Source: Nonomuraea spiralis
GTDB taxonomy: Bacteria > Actinomycetota > Actinomycetes > Streptosporangiales > Streptosporangiaceae
DNA: 64,000 nucleotides
Direction of reading: 5' to 3'
Assembly: GCF_014648435.1 (NCBI RefSeq)
Contig: NZ_BMRC01000003.1
Location: 542,401 to 606,400, forward strand
This document shows positions 52,273-62,103 of the stretch, in pieces. The notes beneath the pieces are model-generated. The model made no database searches. It saw only the letters and a program-made list of their open reading frames with translations, and had not been told where the DNA came from. Made by a program: the position numbers and the translations under genes. Each line of letters opens with the position of its first letter. The stretch's first letter is position 1.

Positions 52273-54756
52273 CTAGTCGCCTCTGGTGCTCACCGCGGGT
52301 GGCTCACTATGGAAAAGGCGTCGCGCTGCTCTCAAGCGAATCCACGAGTTTGGATCTTGATCCTCAAGCTGCTGAGGTAGCCAGAGTCGGTTCTGGAGTG
52401 TGTCGGTGTCGCTGACCTCGGCAGCCGCTGAAGACGGCCAGTCGACCTGCGGTTGATCTAGGACTTGCTCATATAGCTCAACCGGAGTTTGCGGGATTTC
52501 GTTGTGCGTTGCGTTGTGTGGAAGATTGGTAAATGCCAAGATTTCGTGCCGTTCGTCTAGGCTAGCCGAATGCAGCAGTCGTCTCGGGGGATTCGTACTT
52601 ACGGCATGCTTTGGAATAGGTGGCAAGGAGGGCTGCTGGATGCGGCTAAATACCTCTTCTGTATTCTTTGTCAGCCAGGTATCAGGGTCGAAGTGTGAGC
52701 TCTGGAACAAAAAGACAGCAGCGTCATGATGGGAATGAGATTTACGCTGGAGGCGCTCGTCGGTGAAGCCTCGTGGGTGGAGAAATGGTGCAGCTGCATG
52801 CCAAATGGGAACAGTCGAGGTGGTGGTCGCTTCAATTCGTAGAAGGTAGGTGAGATCCCGTGGCCATTTTGACCAGCGTGTTCTCGGAATGAGGCCACGC
52901 ACAAAAGTGGCAGGCCCAAGTAGTTCTAGCGCCTTCTCGCTTAGGTATTGCCGACTCCGGCTGGTGGCATGCCGGAAAGGCCCGCTGTGCTTAGAGGTGA
53001 GGAGAAGGTGGCGTTGTAGGGCGTACTCTGCTGCGAGTTCCCTCAGTTTTGCCCAGGTCCCTACTGTGGCCTGTGTTTGGCCGCGGCGGGGATCCCCGCA
53101 GCTGGAGTCTGGCGCACCCTGAGGCCAGGAGAGCGGGGTCAAGATGTAGGCGGCCTTGCAGGTATCCCAGTAATCATCATGGACGTCCCATACCCGAGTG
53201 GGACCGACGAAGCGCAAGGCCCCGCATGCACTGACATCCCAAGGCTTAACTGTGGTGCCACCATTGTTGTGGAGCACGGCTAGCGCTGCAGCTGTTGTGG
53301 GGACGTACAGTCTTGCCAATTCTCTGGGCAAGGCATGCGGTACGTTAGCTATGAGTCTGTCGAAGGCATGCCGAGTCAGCCCTAGCGGTTTAACAGAGGC
53401 AATGTCTAGCGAAGACCTAATGGAACTATCCAGCCCTGCTGGACGAGTTGGCCTGCACCGATGGAGCAGAACGTTTTCCCACGGTGAAGCGGCGGGGTCG
53501 GCCAGACATGTTGAGGCATCCTTGTCCAGCAGCAAGATCGCCGTCCCGGAAGGGATGCCGCGGGCAGCATTTAACACACTTGCCAATAACGTGTTCAAGA
53601 GCGTGCGGGTTTTGCCGCTGCCTACCTGAGCATAGATGTACGAAGATATGGGACCTGCCAACACCTCGATGGCACTGCGCGGTATGGCTCGGTGCCATTT
53701 CGATCGATCCGTCACCTCCCGCACGGAGTCTGAGGCTTCAGCCGTGATGTCCGTCCCGGAGATGATCACGCGTGAACTCGGGATACGTCCAATGTTTGTT
53801 GTCCCAGGGTCTTCGGCGCTTACCTTCGCCTGTGTAGTCGCAGGAACAGTTTCCTCTGAAGGGGAACTTGCGACTATGCAGCCGGGTTCCTTGATGGCAT
53901 CTAGACGCACAGGTTGGGACAGTTGCCGGTCTGGCGTCGCATGTTCCTGCTCATCGGAGGTTGACACAGATGCTTCCCTCGGCTCGGGCAGCCTTGGTGA
54001 CCGAACCGAGGGATCGAGGTGACATTCGTCAAGGTGGTCTTGCGGCAAACCCATGGCCTTTGGCCGGAAGGACTCTCGGTCCAATGCCGCAGCGCAGGCA
54101 CGCAGCAAAGCAGGTGGAGCGTGGCCGACACACAAGAGCGCGGCCGAAACGATGGCTTGAGCCACATGCTCGTCCACGTCGGCGATGATGCCCTCGTCAA
54201 CCAGATACTGCAGGATGCAGGCAGCCCCTCCGGGGAGGGCTGCCACATTACGAAGGAGCTGTTTCGGCAACTGCAGTGAGGCCGGCAATGGAAGTACGTG
54301 TCCAGGTGACGGGGACGTCGGCAGCACTTCGAAAGACACAATGTGGCGACAGGCCGGAGGCGGGGGAGGGGGAGGTGGCAGATACCGCATCGTCGCCTGT
54401 GGGGTCCCTTGGGCGCCAGCGTTGCAGCCACGCATGTTCCGCGGCCGAAGCTTGAGTGCAGCCGTGGGGGCGGACTGGCACATCCGCACCAGCATCAGCA
54501 CGAGATCGTTGAGCTTGAAGGACGGCTGCGCAGATACCCCGGCGGACCTGCCGCGCTCCTGAATGCGGCGCGCCAAGTGCTCAGGTAGGCCCGCCCGAAT
54601 GTGCTTGGCCACCGGACTTCCCAGCGACGAACGCTCGAGCATCTGATCGAAGTCGTCGTCGGTCTCCATCGCCGGTGCCATCGGCGGGCGGTCAGCGGGT
54701 TGTATGCGCGGCGAATCCACAGTGCCGCGACGTTCTCCGTTACTCATGGCAGTCAC
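52273..54756 (-). CDS. Unknown P-loop ATPase coupled to a sigma-like gene
   Basis: An 827-residue cytosolic protein with no recognised family. The only clear domain mark is a Walker A motif, YIYAQVGSGKTRTLL (K382), followed by ILLLDKDAST as a possible Walker B, suggesting an AAA or KAP-like NTPase. Residues 1-350 look disordered in parts, with an eight-Pro run near 130 and Ser/Thr/Glu-rich stretches. Residues 380-827 are well folded with many Trp and Arg. Its ATG overlaps the stop of the upstream sigma-like gene (ATGA), so the two are made together. Codon use is less GC-rich than in the core genes. The function cannot be named. Confidence 0.6.
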   Translation of the reverse strand: MTAMSNGERRGTVDSPRIQPADRPPMAPAMETDDDFDQMLERSSLGSPVAKHIRAGLPEHLARRIQERGRSAGVSAQPSFKLNDLVLMLVRMCQSAPTAALKLRPRNMRGCNAGAQGTPQATMRYLPPPPPPPPACRHIVSFEVLPTSPSPGHVLPLPASLQLPKQLLRNVAALPGGAACILQYLVDEGIIADVDEHVAQAIVSAALLCVGHAPPALLRACAAALDRESFRPKAMGLPQDHLDECHLDPSVRSPRLPEPREASVSTSDEQEHATPDRQLSQPVRLDAIKEPGCIVASSPSEETVPATTQAKVSAEDPGTTNIGRIPSSRVIISGTDITAEASDSVREVTDRSKWHRAIPRSAIEVLAGPISSYIYAQVGSGKTRTLLNTLLASVLNAARGIPSGTAILLLDKDASTCLADPAASPWENVLLHRCRPTRPAGLDSSIRSSLDIASVKPLGLTRHAFDRLIANVPHALPRELARLYVPTTAAALAVLHNNGGTTVKPWDVSACGALRFVGPTRVWDVHDDYWDTCKAAYILTPLSWPQGAPDSSCGDPRRGQTQATVGTWAKLRELAAEYALQRHLLLTSKHSGPFRHATSRSRQYLSEKALELLGPATFVRGLIPRTRWSKWPRDLTYLLRIEATTTSTVPIWHAAAPFLHPRGFTDERLQRKSHSHHDAAVFLFQSSHFDPDTWLTKNTEEVFSRIQQPSLPPIPKHAVSTNPPRRLLHSASLDERHEILAFTNLPHNATHNEIPQTPVELYEQVLDQPQVDWPSSAAAEVSDTDTLQNRLWLPQQLEDQDPNSWIRLRAARRLFHSEPPAVSTRGD

Positions 54757-55715
54757 CTCTCCGCACCGTCAGGGTCCACTTGGGCTTTTGGAGCAGGGTT
54801 CTCCTTGCCAAGCCTTTTGCGGGCGCGTCCTAAGCGCCCTTCAGCAGCCTTTTCGCTTAGTCCGCAACGTTCAGCTGCCTCGGCCTGGTTGTAGCCCTGG
54901 CTGCGGAACCACAGGACCTCACGCAGCTGGGGATCTTTGATCTTGCTCATGACGTGCCGGGCCTGGTCGGCCAGAACCACTTGATCTTCTGGACTTCGGA
55001 CGCGAGCGGGACGCAAACTTGGCAAATTATCAAGATCGTCGGTCAACCCGGCATACAGGGCTACCCGGTCCAGCACCCCAGCTCTGCACCATCTGCGGTA
55101 GACCTTTTCAAAGGCGATCAGACACCCACCGATGAAGTAGGTCGTCAGCGCCGCTCCACCCTCAGGGTTCCAATCGCCGTTACGCACGGTGCGGCGAAAA
55201 CGCTCGATGCCTTCCTCGGCGACTTCGAAGGCCAGTTGGTCAACATCGTCTTGGCTCCATCGCCTCCAGTCGGACCTGGCGCGCTCAAGCGGGGGCAGGG
55301 GAGTCAATCCCCTCCTCGCCCTGGTCTTGTTCGTCCGCGCGCGGATCTCGTTGACCTTGGCGAAGATCTTGTCTGCCCGAAGCCAACCGATCAAGATCGG
55401 CAGGCTGGAGCCCAACAGGCGCCCACACATTTTGTCGAAGCGATCAACGCGACCCTGGGCCAGATCCTGCTGCAGCAACATCATGATGCGCTGATCTTCT
55501 TCAAGTCGCGCTTGGCGCGCGTCGGCGCCCTCGTGCAGCTCAGGGGGCACTAGCTCCCGTTCGGCCTCGGCGACGGCGGCGGCGACCAGATCCGAGGCTT
55601 CTTGCTCCGATATCGGATCGTCGTCGCTGCCGGTATCCGCGTCGATGCCCCCTGACTCGACCGACTTGGTCTCGAGCGCGCTCGGACGTGGGCCGGGCTG
55701 TTCGAAATGCGCCAT
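54753..55715 (-). CDS. Sigma-70-like protein (regions 2 and 4)
   Basis: A 320-residue protein resembling an unusual ECF-type sigma factor. The middle has a region 2-like helix set (WNPEGGAALTTYFIGGCLIA then FEKVYRRWCRAG, about 185-215). The end has a region 4 HTH (IKDPQLREVLWFRSQGYNQA then EAAERCGLSEKAAEGRLGRA, about 255-300). An acidic N-terminal extension of about 150 residues is unlike usual ECF factors and may inhibit it. The ATG at 55715 is preferred; a GTG at 55760 is possible. The coupled downstream P-loop protein could be a regulator or partner. It might direct polymerase to nearby promoters, but no anti-sigma gene is seen. Confidence 0.75.
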   Translation of the reverse strand: MAHFEQPGPRPSALETKSVESGGIDADTGSDDDPISEQEASDLVAAAVAEAERELVPPELHEGADARQARLEEDQRIMMLLQQDLAQGRVDRFDKMCGRLLGSSLPILIGWLRADKIFAKVNEIRARTNKTRARRGLTPLPPLERARSDWRRWSQDDVDQLAFEVAEEGIERFRRTVRNGDWNPEGGAALTTYFIGGCLIAFEKVYRRWCRAGVLDRVALYAGLTDDLDNLPSLRPARVRSPEDQVVLADQARHVMSKIKDPQLREVLWFRSQGYNQAEAAERCGLSEKAAEGRLGRARKRLGKENPAPKAQVDPDGAER

Positions 55716-55945
55716 CGACGTACCCGCTCCCCTCGGGGGTTGGGGGCCGAGGGAAGGCACGCACGGCCCGGGACAGGTGGTGGTCTACTGCGTAGCTCTA
55801 TGGGGCAGCGCAGGATCTCCCCTCGGGTCTCCCCAAAGTTTTTTGTGCCGTCTGAAAGCGAGGGGAGCGCGGCGCGAATCGCTTAGACCTCCACAACCCG
55901 AGCCCTTCTCGTTCAGAGCAGGGCCAAGCGTGTGGAAGGGACATT

Positions 55946-56260
55946 GTGCAGGCAAACCTTAACGCCGATCACCACCCCGTGTGCCCGCTTCACCAGCACG
56001 AGCCCAGTAGTTGTGGCAGTGTGGCCAAGCCCGACGCGACCGCTACTAGGTCTTCAGGTCCTGCTCCGGCGAACCCGCCTACGCCCCCAGAGCGCATCAC
56101 GCTCGCCCTGCTGTGCGCCGCCATGGCCACCATCGTCATGACTGGCCTGATGCTCGCCGACAAGGCGTCCTGGCCTGCGTCCCTCATCGTCGGCCTGGGC
56201 GCCGGCGGCGCCACCCTTGTCAGCGTGCTCACTCTCCTCGGCCGCACGAACTCCTCGTGA
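55946..56260 (+). CDS. Small two-TM membrane protein
   Basis: A 104-residue protein. It has a His/Cys/Pro-containing N-terminal tail (NADHHPVCPLHQHEPSSC), then two hydrophobic helices (ITLALLCAAMATIVMTGLML and PASLIVGLGAGGATLVSVLT, about 52-95). The start is a GTG at 55946 with GGAAGGGA upstream. Its stop overlaps the GTG of the next short frame. It is divergent from the sigma-like gene. No family is recognised. Confidence 0.5.
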   Translation: MQANLNADHHPVCPLHQHEPSSCGSVAKPDATATRSSGPAPANPPTPPERITLALLCAAMATIVMTGLMLADKASWPASLIVGLGAGGATLVSVLTLLGRTNSS

Positions 56261-56430
56261 TCGCCCGGGAGCGTCTGCTCGCCCTGGTCGCCGCACACCT
56301 GACCGAGATGATTCCCGGGCTTGGCGCTGTGTCCGCTTCCTATCAGGGCGGACGGGTTATCCAGCGGTCCAGCCTGAGGCATCTGGAGCGTTGTCTGGTG
56401 ATGCAGCGGCTGTTGTCGTACCGGCGCTAA
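56257..56430 (+). CDS. Very short coupled gene or fragment
   Basis: A 57-residue frame starting at GTG 56257 that overlaps the previous stop. It has an amphipathic helix (RERLLALVAAHLTEMIPG) and an Arg/Gln-rich end (QRSSLRHLERCLVMQRLLSY). It may be the start of a longer gene that has decayed downstream. Support is position and overlap only. Confidence 0.3.
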   Translation: MIARERLLALVAAHLTEMIPGLGAVSASYQGGRVIQRSSLRHLERCLVMQRLLSYRR

Positions 56431-57118
56431 CGAAGTGCGCCATGCGGTTGCAGGAGTCCGCCGAGACGTGCTGGAGGATCTGAAGCTGGCGGGAGCCGTG
56501 ATCAACACCTGGGCTGATTGCGAGGGATCTGACGGCCGCAGAGGCCTGCGGCCGTTACTGCGCTCGATTGGGTGTGGGGTGGTGTGTGCAAGCAAGTCGA
56601 CACCGCGGTCAATGTCGCCGCCAGGCTCGGCAATATTCAAACGTCCACGACCGTCAGTCCCGACGCGACCTGAAAGATCACCCTACACAGGCCGACCGCG
56701 GACTGGATCGAGCGGATCGCCGAGGTCCGGTGCTGGACCACAGCCGGCGAGGGGGGCCTACGCAACCGCTCCTTCTGCTGGACGTCTTGGACCATTTCCA
56801 GCGGCACAACAACCGGCCGATCCCGTTCAGCGCTGGCGGAGGTTGAGTTCAAGGAACTGCTCAAGGAGTCCGGCCGGCCCCGCGACACCAGCCCTGGCGT
56901 GAACCGCGCCGAGCTTGTGGGGGCCTCCACTAACCGGACACACCAGTGACTCCATCAAACTCGGGGCACACCAGAGCTGCCACCGAAGCCGGAGCGCTTC
57001 ACGAGCGGCGGCTTCGAGGTCATGCCCGCCATCGCGGACGAGGACGCCTGGTGATCCCTTGCCGTCCCGAGCGGCATCAGCTACATATGTGATCTTCCTA
57101 TGTCTCCGAGGACATGAC
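56431..57118. other. Gene-free stretch before the DUF3427 gene
   Basis: About 690 bases with several short interrupted frames on both strands and no family-like content. It is probably decayed coding DNA between two defence-type genes. The promoter of the helicase gene should lie in its 3' part. Confidence 0.5.
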
Positions 57119-60100
57119 ATGACCGACGCTCCGATCCTGGGCCTCTATGACTCCCTGCTCACCGGCACGCTCGACGCGAAGATCAACCCCTGGCGGCAAG
57201 CCGGCCACCTGGTCGAGGTGTCGAAGATCGACGGCGAGGAGGTCGCCCATCTGCTGGGCCGTTTCGTCGGCGAAACGGCAGCGCGGGCCTTCGCCGAGCT
57301 GAAGGGACACCCTGACCAGCAGGTAGCACTGGCCAACCGGCTGCTGGCCCAGCTCACCGAACCGGAGACGATCGCGGACGGGCCGAACCAGCTCCTGTCG
57401 ATCATGAAGGACGCCCTGGGAGCGGCCGCCCCGCGTCGGCCACTCACGTCGCTGTCGGAAGCGGCCCTGCTGACCAACGCCCGCGAGGACCCGAACCTGG
57501 CGCACGAACTGGCGGCCGAGCTGGCGAGCGCCGACCGGGTGGGTCTGCTGTGCGCGTTCGTGAAGTGGTCGGGGCTGCGCATTCTTGAGAAGCCGCTGGC
57601 CGAGCTGCGGCGCCGGGATGTGCCGCTGCGGGTGATCACGACGACCTACATGGGCGCGACCGAACGGCGGGCGCTGGACCGCCTGGTCAACGACTTCGGC
57701 GCCCAGGTGAAGATCAGTTACGAGCGCAACTCCACCCGACTGCACGCCAAGGCATGGCTGCTGCGCCGCCACACCGGCTTCGACACCGCCTATGTCGGCA
57801 GCTCCAACCTTTCCCGCGCGGCACTGCTGGACGGGCTGGAGTGGAACGTCCGACTGTCGTCGGTGACCACCGCGCGGCTGCTGGACAAGTTCGAGGCGAC
57901 CTTCGACTCGTACTGGAACCGATCCCAGTTCGAGCCGTACGACCCGGCGACCGATGCCGATCGCCTGGATGAGGCGCTGACCCGCTCGCAGGCGGGCAAG
58001 CAGCTGTTCGACATCCCCGAGCTGGTCCCGCATCCCTTCGACCACCAGCGCGAGATGCTGGCCGACCTCGACCGGGAGCGCACCGTCCACGACCGGCACC
58101 GCAACCTGCTGGTCGCCGCGACCGGCACGGGCAAGACCGTGGTGGCCGCGTTCGACTACCGCAACCTGCAGCAGCGGCTGGGCCGGCAGCCGTCGCTGCT
58201 GTTCGTGGCGCATCGGCGGGAGATCCTGGCTCAGGCGATGCGTACGTATCGGCAGGTGCTGGCCGTACCGGACTTCGGTGAACTGCATATGGGGGAGGAC
58301 AAGTCGCGGCACTGGCGACACGTCTTCGCCGGCGTGCAGTCACTCGCCCGCCGGATCCTGGAGTTCGAGCCCGAGCACTTCGACGTCGTGGTGATCGACG
58401 AGTTCCACCACGCTGCCGCGCCGACCTATCGGCAGATCATCAACCATCTCCAGCCGAAAGAACTGCTCGGCCTGACCGCGACGCCGGAGCGGTCCGACGG
58501 CACGTGGGTGCAGGACGAGTTCTTCGACCGGCGGATCGCCTCCGAGCTGCGGCTGTGGGATGCGCTGGATGCCGATCTGCTCTGCCCGTTCCACTACTTC
58601 GGGATCAACGACGGGACCGACCTTTCCGGGGTGAGGTGGACGCGCGGCTCGTACGACGTCTCCGCTCTCGACAACGTCTTCACCGGCGACGACGCCCGTG
58701 CCCGGCTGGTGTTCAACGCGGTGCGCGACAAGGTGAGCAACCTGGAGACCGTACGCGGGCTGGGCTTCTGCGTTTCGGTTCGGCATGCGCACTACATGGC
58801 TGACTTCTTCACTCGGCACGAGCTGCCCTCGCTGGCGGTGGACGGCTCGACAGAGGACGGCACGCGCAAGGCGGCACTTCAGGCGCTCGCGAATGGGGAG
58901 ATCAGGTTCCTGTTCGCGGTGGACCTGTTCAACGAGGGTCTGGACGTGCCCGACGTCGACACCCTGCTCATGCTGCGGCCCACCGAGAGCGCCACGATCT
59001 TCCTGCAGCAGCTCGGGCGCGGGCTGCGCCGTACGCCGGAGAAGGACGTGCTGACCGTGCTCGACTTCGTCGGACAGCACCGTAAGGAGTACCGGTTCGC
59101 CAACCGGTTCCAGGCGCTGACCGGGTTCTCCAGAGGGCGGCTGGACAAGCAGGTCAAGGACGACTTCCCGCTGCTGCCGTCGGGGAGCCAGATCGTGCTG
59201 GATCGGGTGACCAAGGAGCGGCTGCTGGCCGATCTCAAGGTTCAGCTCGGGGCGACGGTGAACACGCTGTCGCAGGAGATCCGCTCCCTCGCGGAGCTGT
59301 CGCTCATCAGATATCTGGAGGAGAGCGGGCGCGACATCAGCGACCTGTACCGCAATCGTCGCTACTGGACCTCGCTGCTGCGCCGTACCGGACTGTTGCC
59401 CGGGGAAGGCTCGGCCCTGGAGGAGGAACTGGGGCGACGCGTCCGCGCGTTGCTGCACGTGGACGACCGCACCCGCGGCGAAGCCTACGCCCGGCTGCTG
59501 CAACCAGATGGCCCCCGCTACGCCTCGCTGTCCCCAGCTGATCAGGCCTTCACTCGGATGCTCTTCTTCTCGTTCTGGCGCGATGGAGGCGGGTTCGCCA
59601 CTTATGACGAGGCGCTGGACCACCTGCGCGGCGAGACGGCGCTGTGCGACGAGATCAGGCAGGTGCTCACCTACGGCGTCGACCGGCCGCGGTATGTGGC
59701 CAAGCCGGTGGGGCTGGATGGCGTGCCACTGGCCGTCAACGCCCGCTACTCCACCGACGAGGTGCTCGCCGCGATCGGCTGGGCCTCGGTGGGCGGCCTG
59801 GTGCCCTCCACCATGCGCGAAGGGGTCGCCTGGAGCCCCGCGGCCCAGTGCGACGCGCTCTTCGTCACCTTGCAGAAGAACGAGAAGGAGTTCTCGCCGC
59901 AGACGATGTACCGCGACTACGCCCTGACCTCGCGCCTGTTCCACTGGGAATCCCAGAACCGGACCAGCGCCACCTCGGCCACAGGTCGCCGCTACCAGAA
60001 CCACGTGGCGCAGGGCAGCCACGTGCTGCTGTTCACCCGCGAACGCAAGGAGAACGAGCTCGGCCACCCAGAGGCCTTCGTCTTCCACGGCAAGGTCCGC

Positions 60101-60199
60101 TACGTGGAGCACCGCGGCGAGCGGCCGATGGGCATCACCTGGCGACTCGATGAGGATATGCCCGCAGACTTGTTCCGCCGCGCAGCGATCGCCGGATAA
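57119..60199 (+). CDS. PLD nuclease / SF2 helicase / DUF3427 protein
   Basis: A 1,026-residue multidomain DNA-processing protein. Residues about 125-290 form a phospholipase D-type nuclease domain with RLHAKAWLL (H209, K211) and VGSSNLSRAALLDG, one HKD-type site. Residues about 310-700 form a superfamily 2 helicase: AATGTGKTVVAAF (K339), VVVIDEFHHAAA (D427-H430), LGLTATPERSDG, and LQQLGRGLRRTP. Residues 700-1026 are DUF3427. Such fusions are known in bacterial defence islands and are thought to cut foreign DNA while translocating. ATG 57119 is the start; codons further upstream are not conserved. It stands alone in its transcription direction. Confidence 0.9.
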   Translation: MTDAPILGLYDSLLTGTLDAKINPWRQAGHLVEVSKIDGEEVAHLLGRFVGETAARAFAELKGHPDQQVALANRLLAQLTEPETIADGPNQLLSIMKDALGAAAPRRPLTSLSEAALLTNAREDPNLAHELAAELASADRVGLLCAFVKWSGLRILEKPLAELRRRDVPLRVITTTYMGATERRALDRLVNDFGAQVKISYERNSTRLHAKAWLLRRHTGFDTAYVGSSNLSRAALLDGLEWNVRLSSVTTARLLDKFEATFDSYWNRSQFEPYDPATDADRLDEALTRSQAGKQLFDIPELVPHPFDHQREMLADLDRERTVHDRHRNLLVAATGTGKTVVAAFDYRNLQQRLGRQPSLLFVAHRREILAQAMRTYRQVLAVPDFGELHMGEDKSRHWRHVFAGVQSLARRILEFEPEHFDVVVIDEFHHAAAPTYRQIINHLQPKELLGLTATPERSDGTWVQDEFFDRRIASELRLWDALDADLLCPFHYFGINDGTDLSGVRWTRGSYDVSALDNVFTGDDARARLVFNAVRDKVSNLETVRGLGFCVSVRHAHYMADFFTRHELPSLAVDGSTEDGTRKAALQALANGEIRFLFAVDLFNEGLDVPDVDTLLMLRPTESATIFLQQLGRGLRRTPEKDVLTVLDFVGQHRKEYRFANRFQALTGFSRGRLDKQVKDDFPLLPSGSQIVLDRVTKERLLADLKVQLGATVNTLSQEIRSLAELSLIRYLEESGRDISDLYRNRRYWTSLLRRTGLLPGEGSALEEELGRRVRALLHVDDRTRGEAYARLLQPDGPRYASLSPADQAFTRMLFFSFWRDGGGFATYDEALDHLRGETALCDEIRQVLTYGVDRPRYVAKPVGLDGVPLAVNARYSTDEVLAAIGWASVGGLVPSTMREGVAWSPAAQCDALFVTLQKNEKEFSPQTMYRDYALTSRLFHWESQNRTSATSATGRRYQNHVAQGSHVLLFTRERKENELGHPEAFVFHGKVRYVEHRGERPMGITWRLDEDMPADLFRRAAIAG

Positions 60200-60634
60200 G
60201 CGGCGCGAGGTGAACCTGGCACCCACGATGATGCGGCTGATGAGCAGGCCGCGGTCCAACGCGTAGCGGATTTCCGAGTAGTTCATTCCGGCGACGTCGA
60301 GCACGTCGTAGGACTGGATGTGCGCTGGGTGACCAGCTCGGTGGCGGATCGCGCTCATCGGGTCGCCAGCGTCGGCCCGCATCGTGTGGGGCTGGAATAT
60401 TCGATTCATGCGCTGATCTGCAGTCCTTGGCAGGCTTGCAGATCTTGATAATTACCGCCTGAGTGGTTGCTAAAAACAGGTTGAGCGACTGCTCAAATCG
60501 GAGGGCTGGAGATCCAGCTTAGCTATCGAACCGCAGGTTGGACGCTGTGGCTGAATATTCGAGCCGCAACCCACGGATGGGTGCTGATGTTTGTTAGGCT
60601 TGCGTGAAGCGTAATCCACCTAAGCGCAGCATTC
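60200..60634. other. Interval with a possible short minus-strand frame
   Basis: About 435 bases between convergent genes. A minus-strand frame from ATG 60409 has a helical segment (GMNYSEIRYALDRGLLISRI) but then runs into the antisense of the helicase gene; I do not trust it as a gene. The part from about 60,420 is AT-richer and shows no coding signal. Confidence 0.45.
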
Positions 60635-62098
60635 CTAGCTCTTTGACCACGACAGAGGAAATCTGATCGCTCTTCTCAATTCTGCATTAAATGCTGACAG
60701 CTGTTCGTCATCTTCAAACTCGGCGGAAGGCAAGTGTTCACGACTTAAAGGGCCAACTCCGTGAACTGCATCGTCATATGCGGATGAAATCGCAGACGAG
60801 AAGAAGAAGTTTGTAGCCTCGTCGATATTAATGCGATCCATAGGCCATGAGTACCTACCGGCTTTCACTCTCAAGGGCGGGAAAATCCACCAGGCATCTT
60901 CTTGTGTAGGATTCACGAAGCGAAGTGCCCCTGAGTCAATAAAATTTAACCCATAATGAGACAATAAGTGCGGATTGTCGCGACGGTCACGCAGGAGTCT
61001 AGAGGAATAAAACAATGTAAGGTCTGGAATGAGTTGTGCGTGGTGCCTGATGCGGGTTGCGCACTCGCTCAGCGAGGATGCAGCTGAGAGTTCGGGAAGG
61101 ACCATCCCCATACGAATTCCGGTCCGGTCCGCGATCTCTTCCTGTAAGGAAGCGATCACTTGAGCCGAAGGCCATGACGCCAGTGATTCCCCGCGCCAGG
61201 ATGATATTGCGAGAGCTGCCTCGGCAAAGCGCAGTGGAGGGTAAATCTCCCTCCAAGCGGTGTCCACTCCTTGGGAATGGAGGCCAGGCACGACCGGATT
61301 GATGGCGAAATCAATTAAGGTTAGTATGGTAATTGGATCCAGCTTACGTCCTGCTAGTTCCTCAGCAAATCTGTAAGGAAGTCCATACTCTCCATCAAAG
61401 GTGCGACTAAGCATTTTCAAAAGAGCAGGATCCGCCATCCTGCTAAAGCTGCCAACTTGTAGCAGCACCTCATCGAGGACCGCCGCACATTCAAACAGAA
61501 GTCGTGTGCTAACTATGCCCTCCCTGCTTGCTATCAGAGCCACTTGATCGTCGAGTCTGACGCTCCCTCTTTCGCCAGTTAGGCGCGGAAGCATCCCGTC
61601 GCCACTACTTTGATGCCAAATAATTTCAAGGGCTGCTTGAATTGCGTTAGTGGCTGGCCATTGCTTAATCGAAGAACCTAGGAATTCGGGGTCTAGTAAG
61701 ATTTGATACGTAAAGTGTAGATCTAGCCAATCTTGTCGTTGCAGCGTTAATTGCTCCCCTAGGCGATTGAGCGGGCTATGCTCTGAATAACTAAAGAGCG
61801 AAGCTCTGTCTAGTCGTTCTAGTGAAAACTGAGCAATGTCCTGAGTGTCAAGATGCTGAAGCGTGTAGGCTGCTAGCAAGTCTCGGGTTCGGCGCAGAAT
61901 GACGAGAAGGACACCGATAGAGCTTCCATGGAAGCGGGCCCAGTGGCTACTTTCATGGATATATCGCTGGTTCCATGACGCTATAGAAGTTATCAGGTCG
62001 TTTGTGCTGACGTTAGTCTCGTCCAGGAATAGCATTTGACTGCGCAGGTTTAATTCCGCTCCTGACGAACTAAGGAAACGAGGTGTACAGACACTCAT
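60635..62098 (-). CDS. Unknown protein with HExxH motif
   Basis: A 487-residue cytosolic protein with no recognised family. It contains YIHESSHWARFHG at residues 47-59, an HExxH pattern (H48, E49, H52) as found in zinc metallopeptidases, though the third ligand cannot be placed by eye. The rest is helical with several Trp and Arg-rich parts (e.g. WWIFPPLRVKAGRYSWPMDR near 415). The DNA is clearly less GC-rich than the surrounding core, suggesting transfer. The start is ATG 62098, five bases after the small upstream gene. The two probably form one unit of unknown, perhaps defensive, role. Confidence 0.6.
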   Translation of the reverse strand: MSVCTPRFLSSSGAELNLRSQMLFLDETNVSTNDLITSIASWNQRYIHESSHWARFHGSSIGVLLVILRRTRDLLAAYTLQHLDTQDIAQFSLERLDRASLFSYSEHSPLNRLGEQLTLQRQDWLDLHFTYQILLDPEFLGSSIKQWPATNAIQAALEIIWHQSSGDGMLPRLTGERGSVRLDDQVALIASREGIVSTRLLFECAAVLDEVLLQVGSFSRMADPALLKMLSRTFDGEYGLPYRFAEELAGRKLDPITILTLIDFAINPVVPGLHSQGVDTAWREIYPPLRFAEAALAISSWRGESLASWPSAQVIASLQEEIADRTGIRMGMVLPELSAASSLSECATRIRHHAQLIPDLTLFYSSRLLRDRRDNPHLLSHYGLNFIDSGALRFVNPTQEDAWWIFPPLRVKAGRYSWPMDRINIDEATNFFFSSAISSAYDDAVHGVGPLSREHLPSAEFEDDEQLSAFNAELRRAIRFPLSWSKS

Positions 62099-62103
62099 CG
62101 TGT

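Noticed and set aside
58340..60409. A 689-codon minus-strand open frame opposite the helicase gene
   Set aside because: Most of it is antisense to the DUF3427 gene; only its first 70 codons lie outside, and these have no support as a gene.
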